Positions 8,975 to 17,988 of a stretch of DNA of 64,000 nt are shown here, in pieces. Origin of the DNA: CAZHEV01 sp964531335 [NCBI: uncultured bacterium] (GTDB lineage Bacteria > Eisenbacteria > RBG-16-71-46 > CAZHEV01); contig CAZHEV010000013.1 in NCBI GenBank assembly GCA_964531335.1, positions 1-64,000 on the forward strand, written 5' to 3'. The notes beneath the pieces were generated by a model, which saw nothing but the letters and a program-made list of their open reading frames with translations, did no database searches and had not been told where the DNA came from. Position 1 is the stretch's first letter. Each line of letters starts with the position of its first letter. A program made the translations under genes and the position numbers.

Positions 8975-10126
8975 GTGGCGGAATATGACTCCTATATTAG
9001 AAGCCGGGGGGTCCGGCCGGGCGACACGAAGGTGGTGGTCGCGATGAGCGGCGGCGTCGACAGCTCGGTGGCGGCGGCGATCCTTGCCGGTGACGGCTAC
9101 GATGTCGCCGGGGCGACGTTGAAGCTCTGGTGCCTGCGCGAAGGTCCGCGCGATGCCCGGCGGTGCTGCTCCGAGGAGTCGATGGATGCCGCTTCCCGGG
9201 TCTGCGCCTCGCTCGGCATCCCGCACTACGTGATGGACATGAGAGCCGAGTTCAAAAGGGACGTGATCGAGCCTTTCTGCAGGGAGTACCTGAGAGGGCG
9301 CACTCCAAATCCGTGCGTGGCGTGCAACACCTCGATAAAGTTCGGCGCTTTGCTGCGTAAGGCCGGGGATATGGGCGCGGACTTCATATCGACGGGCCAT
9401 CACATACGCCAGGTTCGCGATCCCGCATCCGGGGCCTATCAATTGCTCAGGGGGATCGATCGCTCCAAGGACCAGTCCTACGCTCTGTGGGGGCTGGGCC
9501 CGCGCGTGCTTGAAAGGACGGTCTTTCCCATAGGCTGGTTGACAAAGAGCAAGGTGAGGGAAACAGCTCGCGGCCTCGACCTCGCCGTGGCGGAGGCGCC
9601 CGAGAGCCAGGACGTCTGCTTCCTGCCCTCGGGGCAAATAGCGGAGCTTCTCGAGGAGGTGCTCCCGCGGGAGCCGAGTCCCGGCTGCGGCGAGATAAGA
9701 GACCTGCACGGCAATGTGCTGGGCCGCCACCGCGGATACCATAACTTCACCGTGGGGCAGAGGCGCGGGCTGGGGATCGCGGCCGGGCAGAGGCGGTACG
9801 TGGTGAGACTGGACCCTAAGCTAAACGTCGTGTACGTTGGCCGGGACGAAGATCTGCTCGCGAGGGTGGTCCACGCTTCGGGCTTCAACCTTGTGGGATC
9901 CGCCAACGAGACGGGAGGCGCGGAGCGCGTCTCGGAAATGAGGGTTGCGGCCAAGATCAGGTATCTGCATCCCGGCGCTACGGGAAGGCTCGCGCTCGGA
10001 GTGGACATGACCGCCCGACTCGTTTTTGATGAAGCACAGAGAGCGATTACGCCGGGGCAGTCGCTTGTCGCCTACGACGGCGAGGTCTTGCTCGGCGGAG
10101 GCGTGATAGACCGGGTCGAGCGCTGA
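8975..10126 (+). CDS. mnmA: tRNA-specific 2-thiouridylase MnmA
   Basis: A 383-residue enzyme that thiolates U34 of Lys, Glu and Gln tRNAs, taking persulfide sulfur from the IscS/Tus relay. Visible are the PP-loop ATP-pyrophosphatase motif SGGVDSS at residues 25-31 and the catalytic pair in NPCVACN and SQDVCF. The tRNA-contact segment DQSYALW and the C-terminal beta-barrel with [13 protein letters not shown] are also present. Length fits the family (360-380). The GTG start at 8975 follows GAAAGGGGA; the upstream in-frame extension is non-conserved. An unusual Cys-Cys (RRCCSEES) sits in the N-terminal domain. Confidence 0.93.
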   Translation: MAEYDSYIRSRGVRPGDTKVVVAMSGGVDSSVAAAILAGDGYDVAGATLKLWCLREGPRDARRCCSEESMDAASRVCASLGIPHYVMDMRAEFKRDVIEPFCREYLRGRTPNPCVACNTSIKFGALLRKAGDMGADFISTGHHIRQVRDPASGAYQLLRGIDRSKDQSYALWGLGPRVLERTVFPIGWLTKSKVRETARGLDLAVAEAPESQDVCFLPSGQIAELLEEVLPREPSPGCGEIRDLHGNVLGRHRGYHNFTVGQRRGLGIAAGQRRYVVRLDPKLNVVYVGRDEDLLARVVHASGFNLVGSANETGGAERVSEMRVAAKIRYLHPGATGRLALGVDMTARLVFDEAQRAITPGQSLVAYDGEVLLGGGVIDRVER

Positions 10127-10247
10127 GCCCGGCGGGTATTCCGCCTCGGCGCCTGGTCGCCCGCCCGGAGGACCAGCGCTTGCGCGGCCGCCCGGAGCGA
10201 AAGCGCGGCGCGCTTTTCGGCAATGCCAGTGAATATAGAGACCGCAC

Positions 10248-11414
10248 ATGAAAGAGGATAGCCGGGTGAATCGGCGCCGGATCGCGATCGTGCTCGCGGC
10301 CGTACTCGCGATCCTGCTGTCGGCGGGCGCATGGTGGCTGCTGTCCACCTACCCCGCGCCAGAGCCCACATCGGCGCCGGTGACGACCTCCCGGGCGATC
10401 GATTCTTACGAAGATGAGATCGAATCGGCGAGGCGCCTGCTCCATCCCATGGTGGCCGCGTATCCGGCCATCAGCGTCAGCGTCGGCGTAGGAAGGGACA
10501 TAGTCTGGTCCGAGGGGATAGGTTACTCGGATCTCGGGGCCGAGACGCCGGTCCTGTCCACCGCCCGTTTTCGCATCTACAGCCTCTCTAAGCCGATCAC
10601 CGCGGCGGCGGCCGTCTGTCTCCGGGAGCAGGGGAAGCTCGACCTGGATGAGCCCGTCACCGACCGTCTGGGTTATCTACCGGATCACTACTCGGGAGTC
10701 ACCGCGAGATACCTCATCGGTCATCTCGCCGGCGCGCGCCACTGCGGCGAGGGAGAATGGCCGGAGATCAGCCGCGCGGGATGCGATTCGCCCGCCGACG
10801 CCCTGGAAGCGTTCATAGACGATCCCTTGATCCATCCGCCGGGCGAAGGCTACCACTACTCCGGCTTCGGTTACGTGCTGTTGAGCGCTGTGATCGAGGA
10901 GGCCGCGGGCGCAAAATTTGAACAATATCTCAGAGAAGAGATCTTCAAGCCCGCCTGGATGCACAATACGGGAATGGAGGGCTCGGGGTCGGGCGGCCCG
11001 AACATAGTGACCTTCTACCGAAAGACGTTCCTCGGCAGGTTCGCCGAGGCCCGCGAGATCGACAACACCTGTAAGTGGGGGGCGGGAGGCTTATTGTCGT
11101 GCTCGGACGATCTCGTGAGGTTCGCCCTTGCCCTTATCGGCGGCAGGATCTTGGCGCAGGAGAACGTGGAGGGCCTGTTCGCGCCCGTGGGCGAGACGTC
11201 GGCGGGCGGGAGCGGGTACGGGTTCGGGTGGGGGCTCGGGGTCGACGGCGCCGGACGGAGGTACGCCGTGCACGGCGGGGGCGCGATCGGAGGAAGGGGG
11301 GCGCTTTACGTGCTTCTCGATGAGAAGGTCGCCGTGGCCGTCCTGGCAAGCGCCGATGGGCCCGGACTTACGGATGAAGCCGGGCGGATAGCCGGGATCT
11401 TCTGCGCCGACTGA
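10248..11414 (+). CDS. beta-lactamase family serine hydrolase (class C / PBP4* fold)
   Basis: A 388-residue exported hydrolase. One N-terminal transmembrane or signal helix (residues 11-34) precedes the beta-lactamase domain. The catalytic S-x-x-K is S112-L-S-K115. The second motif is Y-S-G (YHYSGFGYVLL) and the third H-G-G (YAVHGGGAIGG). This family includes esterases, D-aminopeptidases and peptidoglycan enzymes, so substrate cannot be assigned; true beta-lactamase activity is not implied. It probably acts in the periplasm on a peptide or ester. No RBS of note stands before ATG 10248. Confidence 0.8.
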   Translation: MKEDSRVNRRRIAIVLAAVLAILLSAGAWWLLSTYPAPEPTSAPVTTSRAIDSYEDEIESARRLLHPMVAAYPAISVSVGVGRDIVWSEGIGYSDLGAETPVLSTARFRIYSLSKPITAAAAVCLREQGKLDLDEPVTDRLGYLPDHYSGVTARYLIGHLAGARHCGEGEWPEISRAGCDSPADALEAFIDDPLIHPPGEGYHYSGFGYVLLSAVIEEAAGAKFEQYLREEIFKPAWMHNTGMEGSGSGGPNIVTFYRKTFLGRFAEAREIDNTCKWGAGGLLSCSDDLVRFALALIGGRILAQENVEGLFAPVGETSAGGSGYGFGWGLGVDGAGRRYAVHGGGAIGGRGALYVLLDEKVAVAVLASADGPGLTDEAGRIAGIFCAD

Positions 11415-11559
11415 TTCCTTTTCCCTTCATTGGTGACAGGGCCCGGCGCGCGGGTTATCATGCCGTGCGGCCGGTCCCCAGGCGGCCATGGACTCGGCCC
11501 CTTCAGGCGTAAGAGCGCATGAAGCGGTTGCCGTTGTCGGAACGCGCAAAGGAGGTCCT

Positions 11560-12279
11560 ATGGGAAAACTCAAAGTCTTCGCTCTTGCGGCGGCCGCTGT
11601 GGCGTTGGCGCTCTCCGCGGCCCCGTCGTCCGCCCAGGTTCTGGGAGCGTGCGGGACGCCCTCAGAGAACGAGCCCGTTCAGATGAAGGACGGCGGAGAG
11701 ATGGCCGTCCATTCCGTGCCTCTGCCCGGGCAAAGGGCATTGAACTTCGAGCTCCCCGCGGTCATAGGTGACGAGATCAAGGCCGTGAAGCTCTCCGACT
11801 ACAATGGAAGCTGGCGGGTGGTCTGCTTCTACCCCGCCGACTTCACGTTCGTCTGACCCACCGAGCTGGCCGCGGTCGCGGCCGAATACGACAGGCTCCA
11901 AGAGCTCGGCGTGGAAGTGATCGCCATCAGCACGGACACGCATTTCTCGCACTGGATGTGGAAGAAGACGTCGCCGACGGTGAAGAACGTCCAGTACGCG
12001 ATGGCATCCGATCCCAGCGGAGCGGTGTCGCGCGCGTACGGCGTCTGGGACCCGAAGAGCGGCCTCAATCAGCGCGGCCGCTTCATAATAGACCCAGACG
12101 GGGTGGTCATGGGGGTCGAGGTGCTGACGGGCCCCGTGGGCAGGAACGTGCAGGAGCTGGTGCGGCAGATAAGGGCCATGCAGGAGGTCAAGGCCAACCC
12201 GGGCATGGCGGCGCCCGCCGGGTGGACCCCCGGCAAGAAGCTGATAAAGACAGGCAAGGAGGTAATAGGCGAGTACTAG
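11560..12279 (+). CDS. exported AhpC/Prx1-type peroxiredoxin, probable selenoprotein (UGA = Sec99)
   Basis: A 239-residue peroxidase that reduces peroxides. The frame is interrupted only by TGA at 11854-11856, which falls exactly on the peroxidatic residue in the invariant motif FTFV-[C]-PTE. Translation continues in frame to TAG at 12277 with family-typical sequence ([33 protein letters not shown]), so the UGA most likely encodes selenocysteine. A hairpin with a GGUC loop follows the UGA. The usual resolving Cys before PAGWTPG is Ala (MAAPAGW) and no Cys follows Sec99, so it would act as a 1-Cys-type enzyme. It has a signal peptide; LGAC could also be a lipobox. AAAGGAGGT precedes ATG 11560. 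Confidence 0.88.
11854..11884 (+). promoter_or_regulatory. SECIS-like hairpin after the in-frame UGA
   Basis: After TGA (11854-11856) come 11 nt, then a perfect 6-bp stem GGCCGC (11868-11873)/GCGGCC (11878-11883) capped by GGTC. Bacterial SECIS elements place a short hairpin with a G-U in the apical loop a similar distance after UGA, so geometry and loop both fit. SelB recognition is inferred. Confidence 0.65.
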
Positions 12280-12321
12280 AGCACAGAGAAGGCTCACCTC
12301 GCCAAGCCGGTTGAAGAAATG

Positions 12322-12365
12322 CTCAGGACACCGAACGGCAACGCTCGGTGTCCTGAGTGTTTTCG
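12322..12365 (+). terminator. intrinsic terminator after the peroxiredoxin gene
   Basis: A perfect 13-bp stem CTCAGGACACCGA (12322-12334)/TCGGTGTCCTGAG (12345-12357) with a 10-nt loop is followed by TGTTTTCG. Confidence 0.75.
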
Positions 12366-12557
12366 ACCCCATACCCACCAAAGCGGACAGATCACTTTCT
12401 ATGGGACCGGTCGTATCGCTTATCACCGGCGGCGGGCAGATCGGTTCCTTGACCTATTTCATTCCCTGTAGGATACTTGTCGGCGCGGCAGGTCAGCTTG
12501 ACGGGCGTCCGACTGTCCACCCGACGATTGCCAATCGGTTGACGAAGACGGGATCGC

Positions 12558-12632
12558 CCATGATCGGCAAGGCCACATCCCACTATAAGATCCTCGAAAA
12601 GCTCGGCGAAGACGGCATGGGCGTGGTCTACA
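12558..12632 (+). repeat. 75-bp direct repeat, copy 1
   Basis: Near-identical (about four mismatches) to 13924-13998. It encodes the first 25 residues of a Ser/Thr protein kinase. The two copies bracket the AAA ATPase gene. Confidence 0.9.
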
Positions 12633-12694
12633 GGGCCGAGGATACCGAGGCAAAGCGCACGGTGGCGCTGAGGTTGCCCGTAGAAAACGCTTGA
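12560..12694 (+). pseudogene. 5' stub of a Ser/Thr protein kinase gene
   Basis: A 44-codon frame starting [19 protein letters not shown] continues with [10 protein letters not shown]. This is the glycine-rich ATP loop (here [10 protein letters not shown]; usual [10 protein letters not shown]) and the start of a PknB-type kinase domain. The VAL-K of subdomain II is R in VALRLPVE. After ENA it stops, and no kinase sequence follows. It is a truncated remnant with a partner stub at 13926. Confidence 0.8.
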
Positions 12695-12737
12695 CTACAC
12701 ACTTGGCATTACGCAAACTGCATAACGCGAGGTGCGT

Positions 12738-13877
12738 ATGTCCAATCCGTTTCAATATGGCGGCATCGTAGGCAGGGACGCCTTCTGTAACCGTAAGCAG
12801 GAGCTTTCCGATCTTGCGAGAGCGATTGATAACGGCGAGCGACTGTTCCTCTATTCCGAACGCCGAATGGGAAAGACCTCGCTGATCCGACTGGTCCTCT
12901 CAAGACTTCCCAAGAACAAGTTTGTCGCGGCATATGTCGATTTATGGGCGACCGATGACGTGGAGTCCTTTGCCGCAGCGACGGCCAAAGCCATCACAGA
13001 GAGTGTCTCTACCTCCGTGGACAAGATGTTAAGGACCGCAAAGAGCTTTTTCGGCAGTTTGAGCCCTGCCATCACTACGGATTCGAGCGGTGACCCTCGA
13101 ATTACGTTTGAGATCGCCCGTCGTGGCGCTATGGGTCCTACGCTGAACGAGGTCCTTGCGGCCGCCGAGAAGGTCGCGCGGCGGCGACGTTGCCGTGCAG
13201 TTATCGCATTCGATGAGTTTCAGCGGGTCCTGGAATACGAAGATGATCTGGCGGAGCGGACCTTGAGAAGCGTGATACAGAGCCAAGAGAGAGTGTCTTA
13301 TATCTTCTTGGGGAGCCGAAAACATCTCATCCAGAAGATGGTTCTTGACCGGGCCCGTCCGCTCTATCGCTCTGGGACGCACTATCCCTTGAAGCCTATA
13401 GGTACCAAGTACTGGTTGCCGTTCATTCGGAAGCGCTTCGTCGAGTTGGACAAGGATATATCTGATGATCTCATCGGCTCAGTATGCGATTCGACGGGAG
13501 GACATCCCTTCTATACCCAGCACTTGTGTCACGTTCTCTGGGAGCTCTGCGAGCCTGGTGCTGGAGTCACGCCCGACACGCTCAGGCGGGCCGTTGATTT
13601 GCTGCTCGATCGCGAGAGCTACGCCTATACAGCTTTGTGGGAATCGTTTAGTCTCAACCAGCGGCGTTTCCTATCAGGTTTGGCAAAGTCTCCATCTGGA
13701 GTGCAACCTTTCGGGGCGGACTTCATCCGCTCCAATAGACTCCGTTCGCCATCGACTGCACAGCGCGTCGTCAGATCGCTGTTGGAGCGTGACATCATAG
13801 ACCGAGATGATGGTTCTTTCGTCATCAGCGATAGATTCTTTCGACTCTGGATCCGGCAATTGACCGAACTGAGTTGA
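12738..13877 (+). CDS. AAA/STAND-type ATPase (archaeal-ATPase-like)
   Basis: A 379-residue protein. The start NPFQYGGIVGRDAFCNRKQE is the R-G-R-E-like box of the ATPase_2 (MJ-/Pfu-type) family. Walker A is ERRMGKTSLI about residue 45, Walker B AVIAFDEFQRVL near 165, and a sensor-like IFLGSRKHL near 205. The C-terminus is a winged-helix-like region (RSNRLRSPSTAQRVVRSLLER). Related genes sit near mobile elements or toxins in many genomes; role unknown. Base composition is visibly lower in GC than its neighbours. It lies between two copies of the kinase-stub repeat, which suggests acquisition as a cassette. GAGG precedes ATG 12738. Confidence 0.8.
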   Translation: MSNPFQYGGIVGRDAFCNRKQELSDLARAIDNGERLFLYSERRMGKTSLIRLVLSRLPKNKFVAAYVDLWATDDVESFAAATAKAITESVSTSVDKMLRTAKSFFGSLSPAITTDSSGDPRITFEIARRGAMGPTLNEVLAAAEKVARRRRCRAVIAFDEFQRVLEYEDDLAERTLRSVIQSQERVSYIFLGSRKHLIQKMVLDRARPLYRSGTHYPLKPIGTKYWLPFIRKRFVELDKDISDDLIGSVCDSTGGHPFYTQHLCHVLWELCEPGAGVTPDTLRRAVDLLLDRESYAYTALWESFSLNQRRFLSGLAKSPSGVQPFGADFIRSNRLRSPSTAQRVVRSLLERDIIDRDDGSFVISDRFFRLWIRQLTELS

Positions 13878-13923
13878 GTTTCTGTAACCGAGTGAGATAC
13901 ACGGCACAGCTGAAGGCACCCGG

Positions 13924-13998
13924 CCATGATCGGCAAGGCGATATCCCACTATAAGATCCTCGAAAAGCTCGGCGAAGGCGGCATGGGCGTGGTCTACA
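13924..13998 (+). repeat. 75-bp direct repeat, copy 2
   Basis: Second copy of the kinase 5'-end repeat, 1366 bp downstream of the first, directly after the ATPase gene. Sequence identity ends within a few bases after the codons for VVYK. Confidence 0.9.
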
Positions 13999-14045
13999 AG
14001 GAAGCCTATCGCCCGCTCGGGAGCGCGATCATCTCTCGTACGTGA
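13926..14045 (+). pseudogene. second 5' stub of a Ser/Thr protein kinase gene
   Basis: A 39-codon frame with an intact glycine loop ([12 protein letters not shown]) that then runs into unrelated sequence and stops at TGA 14043. Its last 17 bp overlap the antisense 3' end of the phosphosulfolactate-synthase-like gene, so the recombination junction lies at about 14000-14010. Confidence 0.75.
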
Positions 14046-14961
14046 GCACCCTGCCCCAGAGGCTCTTTGTGCCCCAGATGCCCGCCCTGAGACACTCGAG
14101 CTGGACTATCTGGCTGTGATCGACGAAGAGGTTGACCTCGGAGCCGTAATTCTTGATGTACCAGGCGAAGACCTCCGGGTCGGAGGCCTCGAACATGACG
14201 TTCTCAAGGCCCAGCCCGTTTACGATCTTGGCCGGCACGTCGGTCCTCCAGGACTTGACGCTCTCGGTTATCCCCTCCGACTCGATCATGATCATGTAGG
14301 CGCCTGCGTCGAGGTACTGCCGGGCCTGGCCTATTATCCAGGCGGGATCGAGCGTGCCCTCGGTCTCCAGCTCCTCCGGAGCGGTCGCTCCGCCTGCCCC
14401 GAACTGGATGCCCACTTCCGGCTTGGGCTTTAGCCCCGCCTTCTTGACCAGCTCGATCAGTTTCAAGATGTCGTCCGTGGGCACGGTGATGAAGCCGGCT
14501 GATATCTCGATTATGTCGAAGCCGAGCCCCTTGCACTCGTCTATGTACGCCTTGACCGCGTCCGGCCCCTGTGTCAGCACGTACTCTATCCAGCCCCCCG
14601 TTGAGACGAGCACGTCGTGCTCGTGCGCGAGGCCGGTGATCTCCTTCACCGCCTTGGACGGCATCAGGCTGAACGCGCCGCCGGCGAACTTGAGGGCGTC
14701 CACGTAGGCGCCCATGGTGTCCAGTATATCCTGGAGGTAGCGGACTCCCATCACGCTGTAGTACGGGCCGCGTATCTCCGTTATGCCGCGCGTGCGCGGC
14801 TTGGGGGGGCGATGATTCATCTTGATGAACTCGAAGCCCCGCTCGGGCGTGGTCCGCGCGGAGGCTGCGGTCCCGGCGCCCCTGCCGCCGGACCGTGCCG
14901 TGCCGCTCCTCCTCGTTCCGCCGCGCGACGTCGCTTTCTTTCTTGTCCTCTTGGCTGGCAT
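14029..14961 (-). CDS. phosphosulfolactate synthase (ComA) family protein
   Basis: A 310-residue TIM-barrel protein of the ComA/HSA32 family, which adds sulfite to phosphoenolpyruvate in coenzyme M synthesis in methanogens. Family-like segments are [76 protein letters not shown] and [16 protein letters not shown]. Residues 1-45 form a Lys/Arg/Ser/Thr/Gly-rich, probably disordered extension absent from typical members. The start at 14961 follows AAAGGAAG. It lies 26 bp after the MmgE/PrpD gene, so co-transcription is likely. Real function outside methanogens is uncertain. Confidence 0.85.
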   Translation of the reverse strand: MPAKRTRKKATSRGGTRRSGTARSGGRGAGTAASARTTPERGFEFIKMNHRPPKPRTRGITEIRGPYYSVMGVRYLQDILDTMGAYVDALKFAGGAFSLMPSKAVKEITGLAHEHDVLVSTGGWIEYVLTQGPDAVKAYIDECKGLGFDIIEISAGFITVPTDDILKLIELVKKAGLKPKPEVGIQFGAGGATAPEELETEGTLDPAWIIGQARQYLDAGAYMIMIESEGITESVKSWRTDVPAKIVNGLGLENVMFEASDPEVFAWYIKNYGSEVNLFVDHSQIVQLECLRAGIWGTKSLWGRVLTYER

Positions 14962-14987
14962 GAGCAGTCTTCCTTTCTCGAGTGCGC

Positions 14988-16382
14988 CTACGCCGCCGGT
15001 CCGGTCCACCTTACTCCCGGTATCTCGACCCTTTCCAGCAGCGCCATCAGGTCCGCGACCTGGATCTCTCCAATGTCGGCCACGGCGTCCACTATTTCGC
15101 CGCGCAGGGAATCCGCCAGGTAACTTCCGGTGAGCTTGTCGAACTTGTCGACCACGGTCTCCCAGCGCATGGGTCTGGTGTGAAAGCCTTCGTAGTCGGG
15201 CTTTTCAATGGTCAGCCTGCTTCCGTCCTTGAGGGTGACGGTCAACTTGGACGGCATCTCATCCGGGAACCTCGCGCTGTATTCTTCCGAAGGACTCGAC
15301 CTGATCTTCTTCAAGAGGCTCTGCACGTCGTGACGGCGTACGCGCTCGGGCTCATACTGCTCCGGCAAGACCTGGCCGTCCAGTATGGCCACGGCGACCA
15401 TGTAGAGCAGGCTGTGGTCGGCCTCCTCCTTGGTTCTTATGGTGAGCTTGTCGCCTTCTTCGCCCCCGCCTATGATGTTGTAGGCGACGTCGAAGACATC
15501 GATGTCTATCCGCTCCACGTCCTCCGGTTGAAAACCCTCCTGGTCCTTCAGCTCCAGAATCCCCTCTATAGAGGACTGGGAATGGATCTCGGCGTTGTAC
15601 TTCTTGATTATCGTGCGGGTTACCTCCTCGAGATTCTCCTTCGACCAGTCGATCCGGAAAGGCCCGGCGATCGAGTCCTTGAACCCCTTGTTGCCCTCGA
15701 ATACCTGCGGGGGGCCTGTAATACCGCGCATCGCCAGGAAAGCGGAGTGCAACCCGCCGAAACAGGTGTTTGGATAAGCCAAACCCTTCCAGTGTGAGAG
15801 GTCCCCGGTGCGGGTCACCCTCAGTGCATTGAACGCCGTCCCGGCGATGGCGATAGCGTTTGCGGTCTTGGCCGGCTCCAGCCCCAGCGCCTTCGAAGCC
15901 CCGGCCGCCACCGCGTATGATCCTTGAGTCGTGTGGTCGAAGCCCTTGGCCCTTACCGGGGCCACCGCGCTCAACCTGCACTGGACCTGATAGGCGACGG
16001 CCAATGAGGTCAGGAGATCCCTGCCACTCGATCTGGTGTACTCCGACGCGGCCAGCATCGCACCCAAGTTGTCACTCGGGTGACAGGTCTCTCCCTTTGC
16101 CAGATAGCTGTCGTTGTAGTCCAGATAACGGACCAGGGCGCTGTTGTAGAATCCGGCCCTGTCCGGGGCCGCGCGGCCACCTCCGATCAAGGTACAGTGA
16201 CCTGATCTGCCGAAATCCTCTATATGCTTGCGTATCATTCGTACGGGCTCGCCCTCCACGGCGCCTATGGCGCAGCCGAGGGAATCGAGCACTCGTATCT
16301 TGAGCTGCTCCCGGGCGGCGTCCGATAGATCGGAAAAAGACGTTCTGTCGACGAACTCCGCTAGCTGCTGGGCTTCTGTCAT
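14988..16382 (-). CDS. MmgE/PrpD family protein
   Basis: A 464-residue protein of the 2-methylcitrate dehydratase/iminodisuccinate-epimerase superfamily. Typical features are RVLDSLGCAIGA near residue 30, the conserved HPSDNLGAMLAA (family H-P-x-D) near 100, GVSVG-like AYQVQCRL, and GSYAVAAGASKALGL. HSAFLAMRGITGPPQVFEG and HSQSSIEG also fit the family. PrpD dehydrates 2-methylcitrate in propionate oxidation, but many paralogues act on other substrates. No other propionate genes are nearby, so I assign family only. It heads a two-gene unit with the ComA-like gene. Confidence 0.82.
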   Translation of the reverse strand: MTEAQQLAEFVDRTSFSDLSDAAREQLKIRVLDSLGCAIGAVEGEPVRMIRKHIEDFGRSGHCTLIGGGRAAPDRAGFYNSALVRYLDYNDSYLAKGETCHPSDNLGAMLAASEYTRSSGRDLLTSLAVAYQVQCRLSAVAPVRAKGFDHTTQGSYAVAAGASKALGLEPAKTANAIAIAGTAFNALRVTRTGDLSHWKGLAYPNTCFGGLHSAFLAMRGITGPPQVFEGNKGFKDSIAGPFRIDWSKENLEEVTRTIIKKYNAEIHSQSSIEGILELKDQEGFQPEDVERIDIDVFDVAYNIIGGGEEGDKLTIRTKEEADHSLLYMVAVAILDGQVLPEQYEPERVRRHDVQSLLKKIRSSPSEEYSARFPDEMPSKLTVTLKDGSRLTIEKPDYEGFHTRPMRWETVVDKFDKLTGSYLADSLRGEIVDAVADIGEIQVADLMALLERVEIPGVRWTGPAA

Positions 16383-16861
16383 CTGCTATCTCCCGTTGCG
16401 CTATCCTCAAGACCCTCGACTTCAGCGCATCCCGCGCTTCTATTTATGACGCGCCGAACAAGCCGGCGGTTCCCCATCATCACGCGACCGCGGCGTGAAG
16501 TCAATCGGCAGTAGGGCGCCGGGCGGCGGGGCGCGTTCGTGCCCGCAATACCAACTGAGGATGCGGGATAGGCCTTGCCCACGGGCAGGCCAGGACATGC
16601 GTGTGCACCGGGGGCCCGCCAAGCGCGGGCTCTTCCGTGCTTTCTACTCCCCAGGATATCTCCTGCGCGGCCGAGCCGTCGACACCTCCTGCGCGGCCGA
16701 GCCGTGGACACCTCGCGCGCGGCCGAGCCGTGGACTTCTCCCAAAACCGCCCAGGGACGAGCCCGAATCCAGATCTTGCCTTGGCGCTCTCGCTGCTGTT
16801 CAATCGAGCTACTGATCTATAGCCGCGGGAGAGCAGAGGACGGCGCCTACGGGAGGTCTAC
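16383..16861. other. divergent intergenic region with tandem repeats
   Basis: 479 bp between the divergent PrpD-family and aldo/keto reductase genes. It contains three tandem 26-bp units (listed separately) and no supported gene or recognisable promoter. Confidence 0.5.
16661..16738 (+). repeat. three tandem copies of a 26-bp unit
   Basis: Units at 16661-16686, 16687-16712 and 16713-16738 share the core GCGCGGCCGAGCCGT. The first two differ by one base and the third is more diverged. There are no spacers, so it is a minisatellite, not CRISPR. Confidence 0.9.
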
Positions 16862-17902
16862 ATGCGATACAAGCTACTTGGAAGGAGCGGGCTCAGGGTC
16901 TCCGAGATCTGTCTCGGCACCATGGGCTTCGGCGAGGACTGGGGATGGGGCTCGTCCAAGGAGGAAAGCCGCAAGGTGTTCGACGCCTACGCCGAGGCCG
17001 GCGGCAACTTTCTGGACACCGCAAATCGCTATACAGAGGGCACGAGCGAGAAGTACCTGGGCGAGCTCGTGGCATCGGACAGGGGCCACTTCGTGGTGGC
17101 GACCAAATACACCCTGTTCAATCGAAAGGGCGATCCCAACGCCTGCGGAAATCACAGGAAGAACCTGGTTCAGTCTCTCGAGGGAAGCCTGAAGCGATTG
17201 AAGACCGACTACGTCGACGTGCTCTGGTTGCACGCATGGGACTATCTGACCCCTGTGGACGAAGTGATGCGCGCCCTCGACGACGTGGTGCGGGCGGGGA
17301 AGGCCCTCTATGTGGCCATATCCGACGCGCCTGCGTGGGTCGTATCCCAGGCAAATACGTTGGCCGACCTTCGGGGCTGGTCGCCTTTCGTGGCCCTTCA
17401 GATAAAGTACAGTCTGATAGAGCGCACGCCCGAGCGCGAACTCTTGCCGATGGCCCGTGCCCTGGACCTGGCGGTGACGCCTTGGGGCCCGCTGGGAGCC
17501 GGGCTCCTCACCGGGAAATTCAAGGGGGGCAAGAGGCCCTCCGGGACGCGGCTCGAGAACTCCCCGAACATCACAGAGAGAGACCAGTCGATAGCGGACG
17601 GGCTGGTGGAGGTGGCCGGGCAGGCCGGGCGCTCGCCCGCGCAGGTGGCTCTCAACTGGCTGAGGCAGAAACCAGGCGTGATAATCCCGATCGTAGGATC
17701 GAGATCGGCCGATCAGCTCAAGGACAACCTGGGGTGCCTGGAGTTTACCTTGAGCGAAGACCATATGGGCAGGCTCGACGAGCTGAGCGAGATAGATCTG
17801 GGGTTCCCTCACGACTTTCTCGAAAAAGAGGGCCCCAGGGGCCTCGTGTACGGGGATACTTTCGACGGCATCGATGACCACAGGGGCGGGGCGAAGAGAT
17901 AG
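16862..17902 (+). CDS. aldo/keto reductase
   Basis: A 346-residue NADPH-dependent oxidoreductase of the AKR superfamily (YajO/YghZ-like group). Visible are GRSGLRVSEICLGTMGFG at the N-terminus, catalytic Asp/Tyr in NFLDTANRYTEG (residues about 50-58), Lys in VVATKYTLFN, and His in DVLWLHAWDYLTP. The NADP site is GSRSADQLKDNL. It probably reduces aldehydes or ketones in the cytoplasm; the natural substrate is unknown. GGGAGGT stands just before ATG 16862. It converges on the radical SAM gene. Confidence 0.88.
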   Translation: MRYKLLGRSGLRVSEICLGTMGFGEDWGWGSSKEESRKVFDAYAEAGGNFLDTANRYTEGTSEKYLGELVASDRGHFVVATKYTLFNRKGDPNACGNHRKNLVQSLEGSLKRLKTDYVDVLWLHAWDYLTPVDEVMRALDDVVRAGKALYVAISDAPAWVVSQANTLADLRGWSPFVALQIKYSLIERTPERELLPMARALDLAVTPWGPLGAGLLTGKFKGGKRPSGTRLENSPNITERDQSIADGLVEVAGQAGRSPAQVALNWLRQKPGVIIPIVGSRSADQLKDNLGCLEFTLSEDHMGRLDELSEIDLGFPHDFLEKEGPRGLVYGDTFDGIDDHRGGAKR

Positions 17903-17988
17903 CCCTTTGGCGCTTTGCTCGAGATCATCCGAGCGGGCGTGCTAGCGCCGAGCGGCCGCCTACGACGGCATGTAGCTTCGGCCGGCCG

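Noticed and set aside
7520-9742. 740-codon open frame antisense to the TPR lipoprotein gene and mnmA
   Set aside because: High-GC DNA leaves long open antisense frames. It lies opposite two well-supported genes and has no recognisable domain.
16661-16738. Possible CRISPR array
   Set aside because: Units are directly adjacent without spacers and no cas genes are present.
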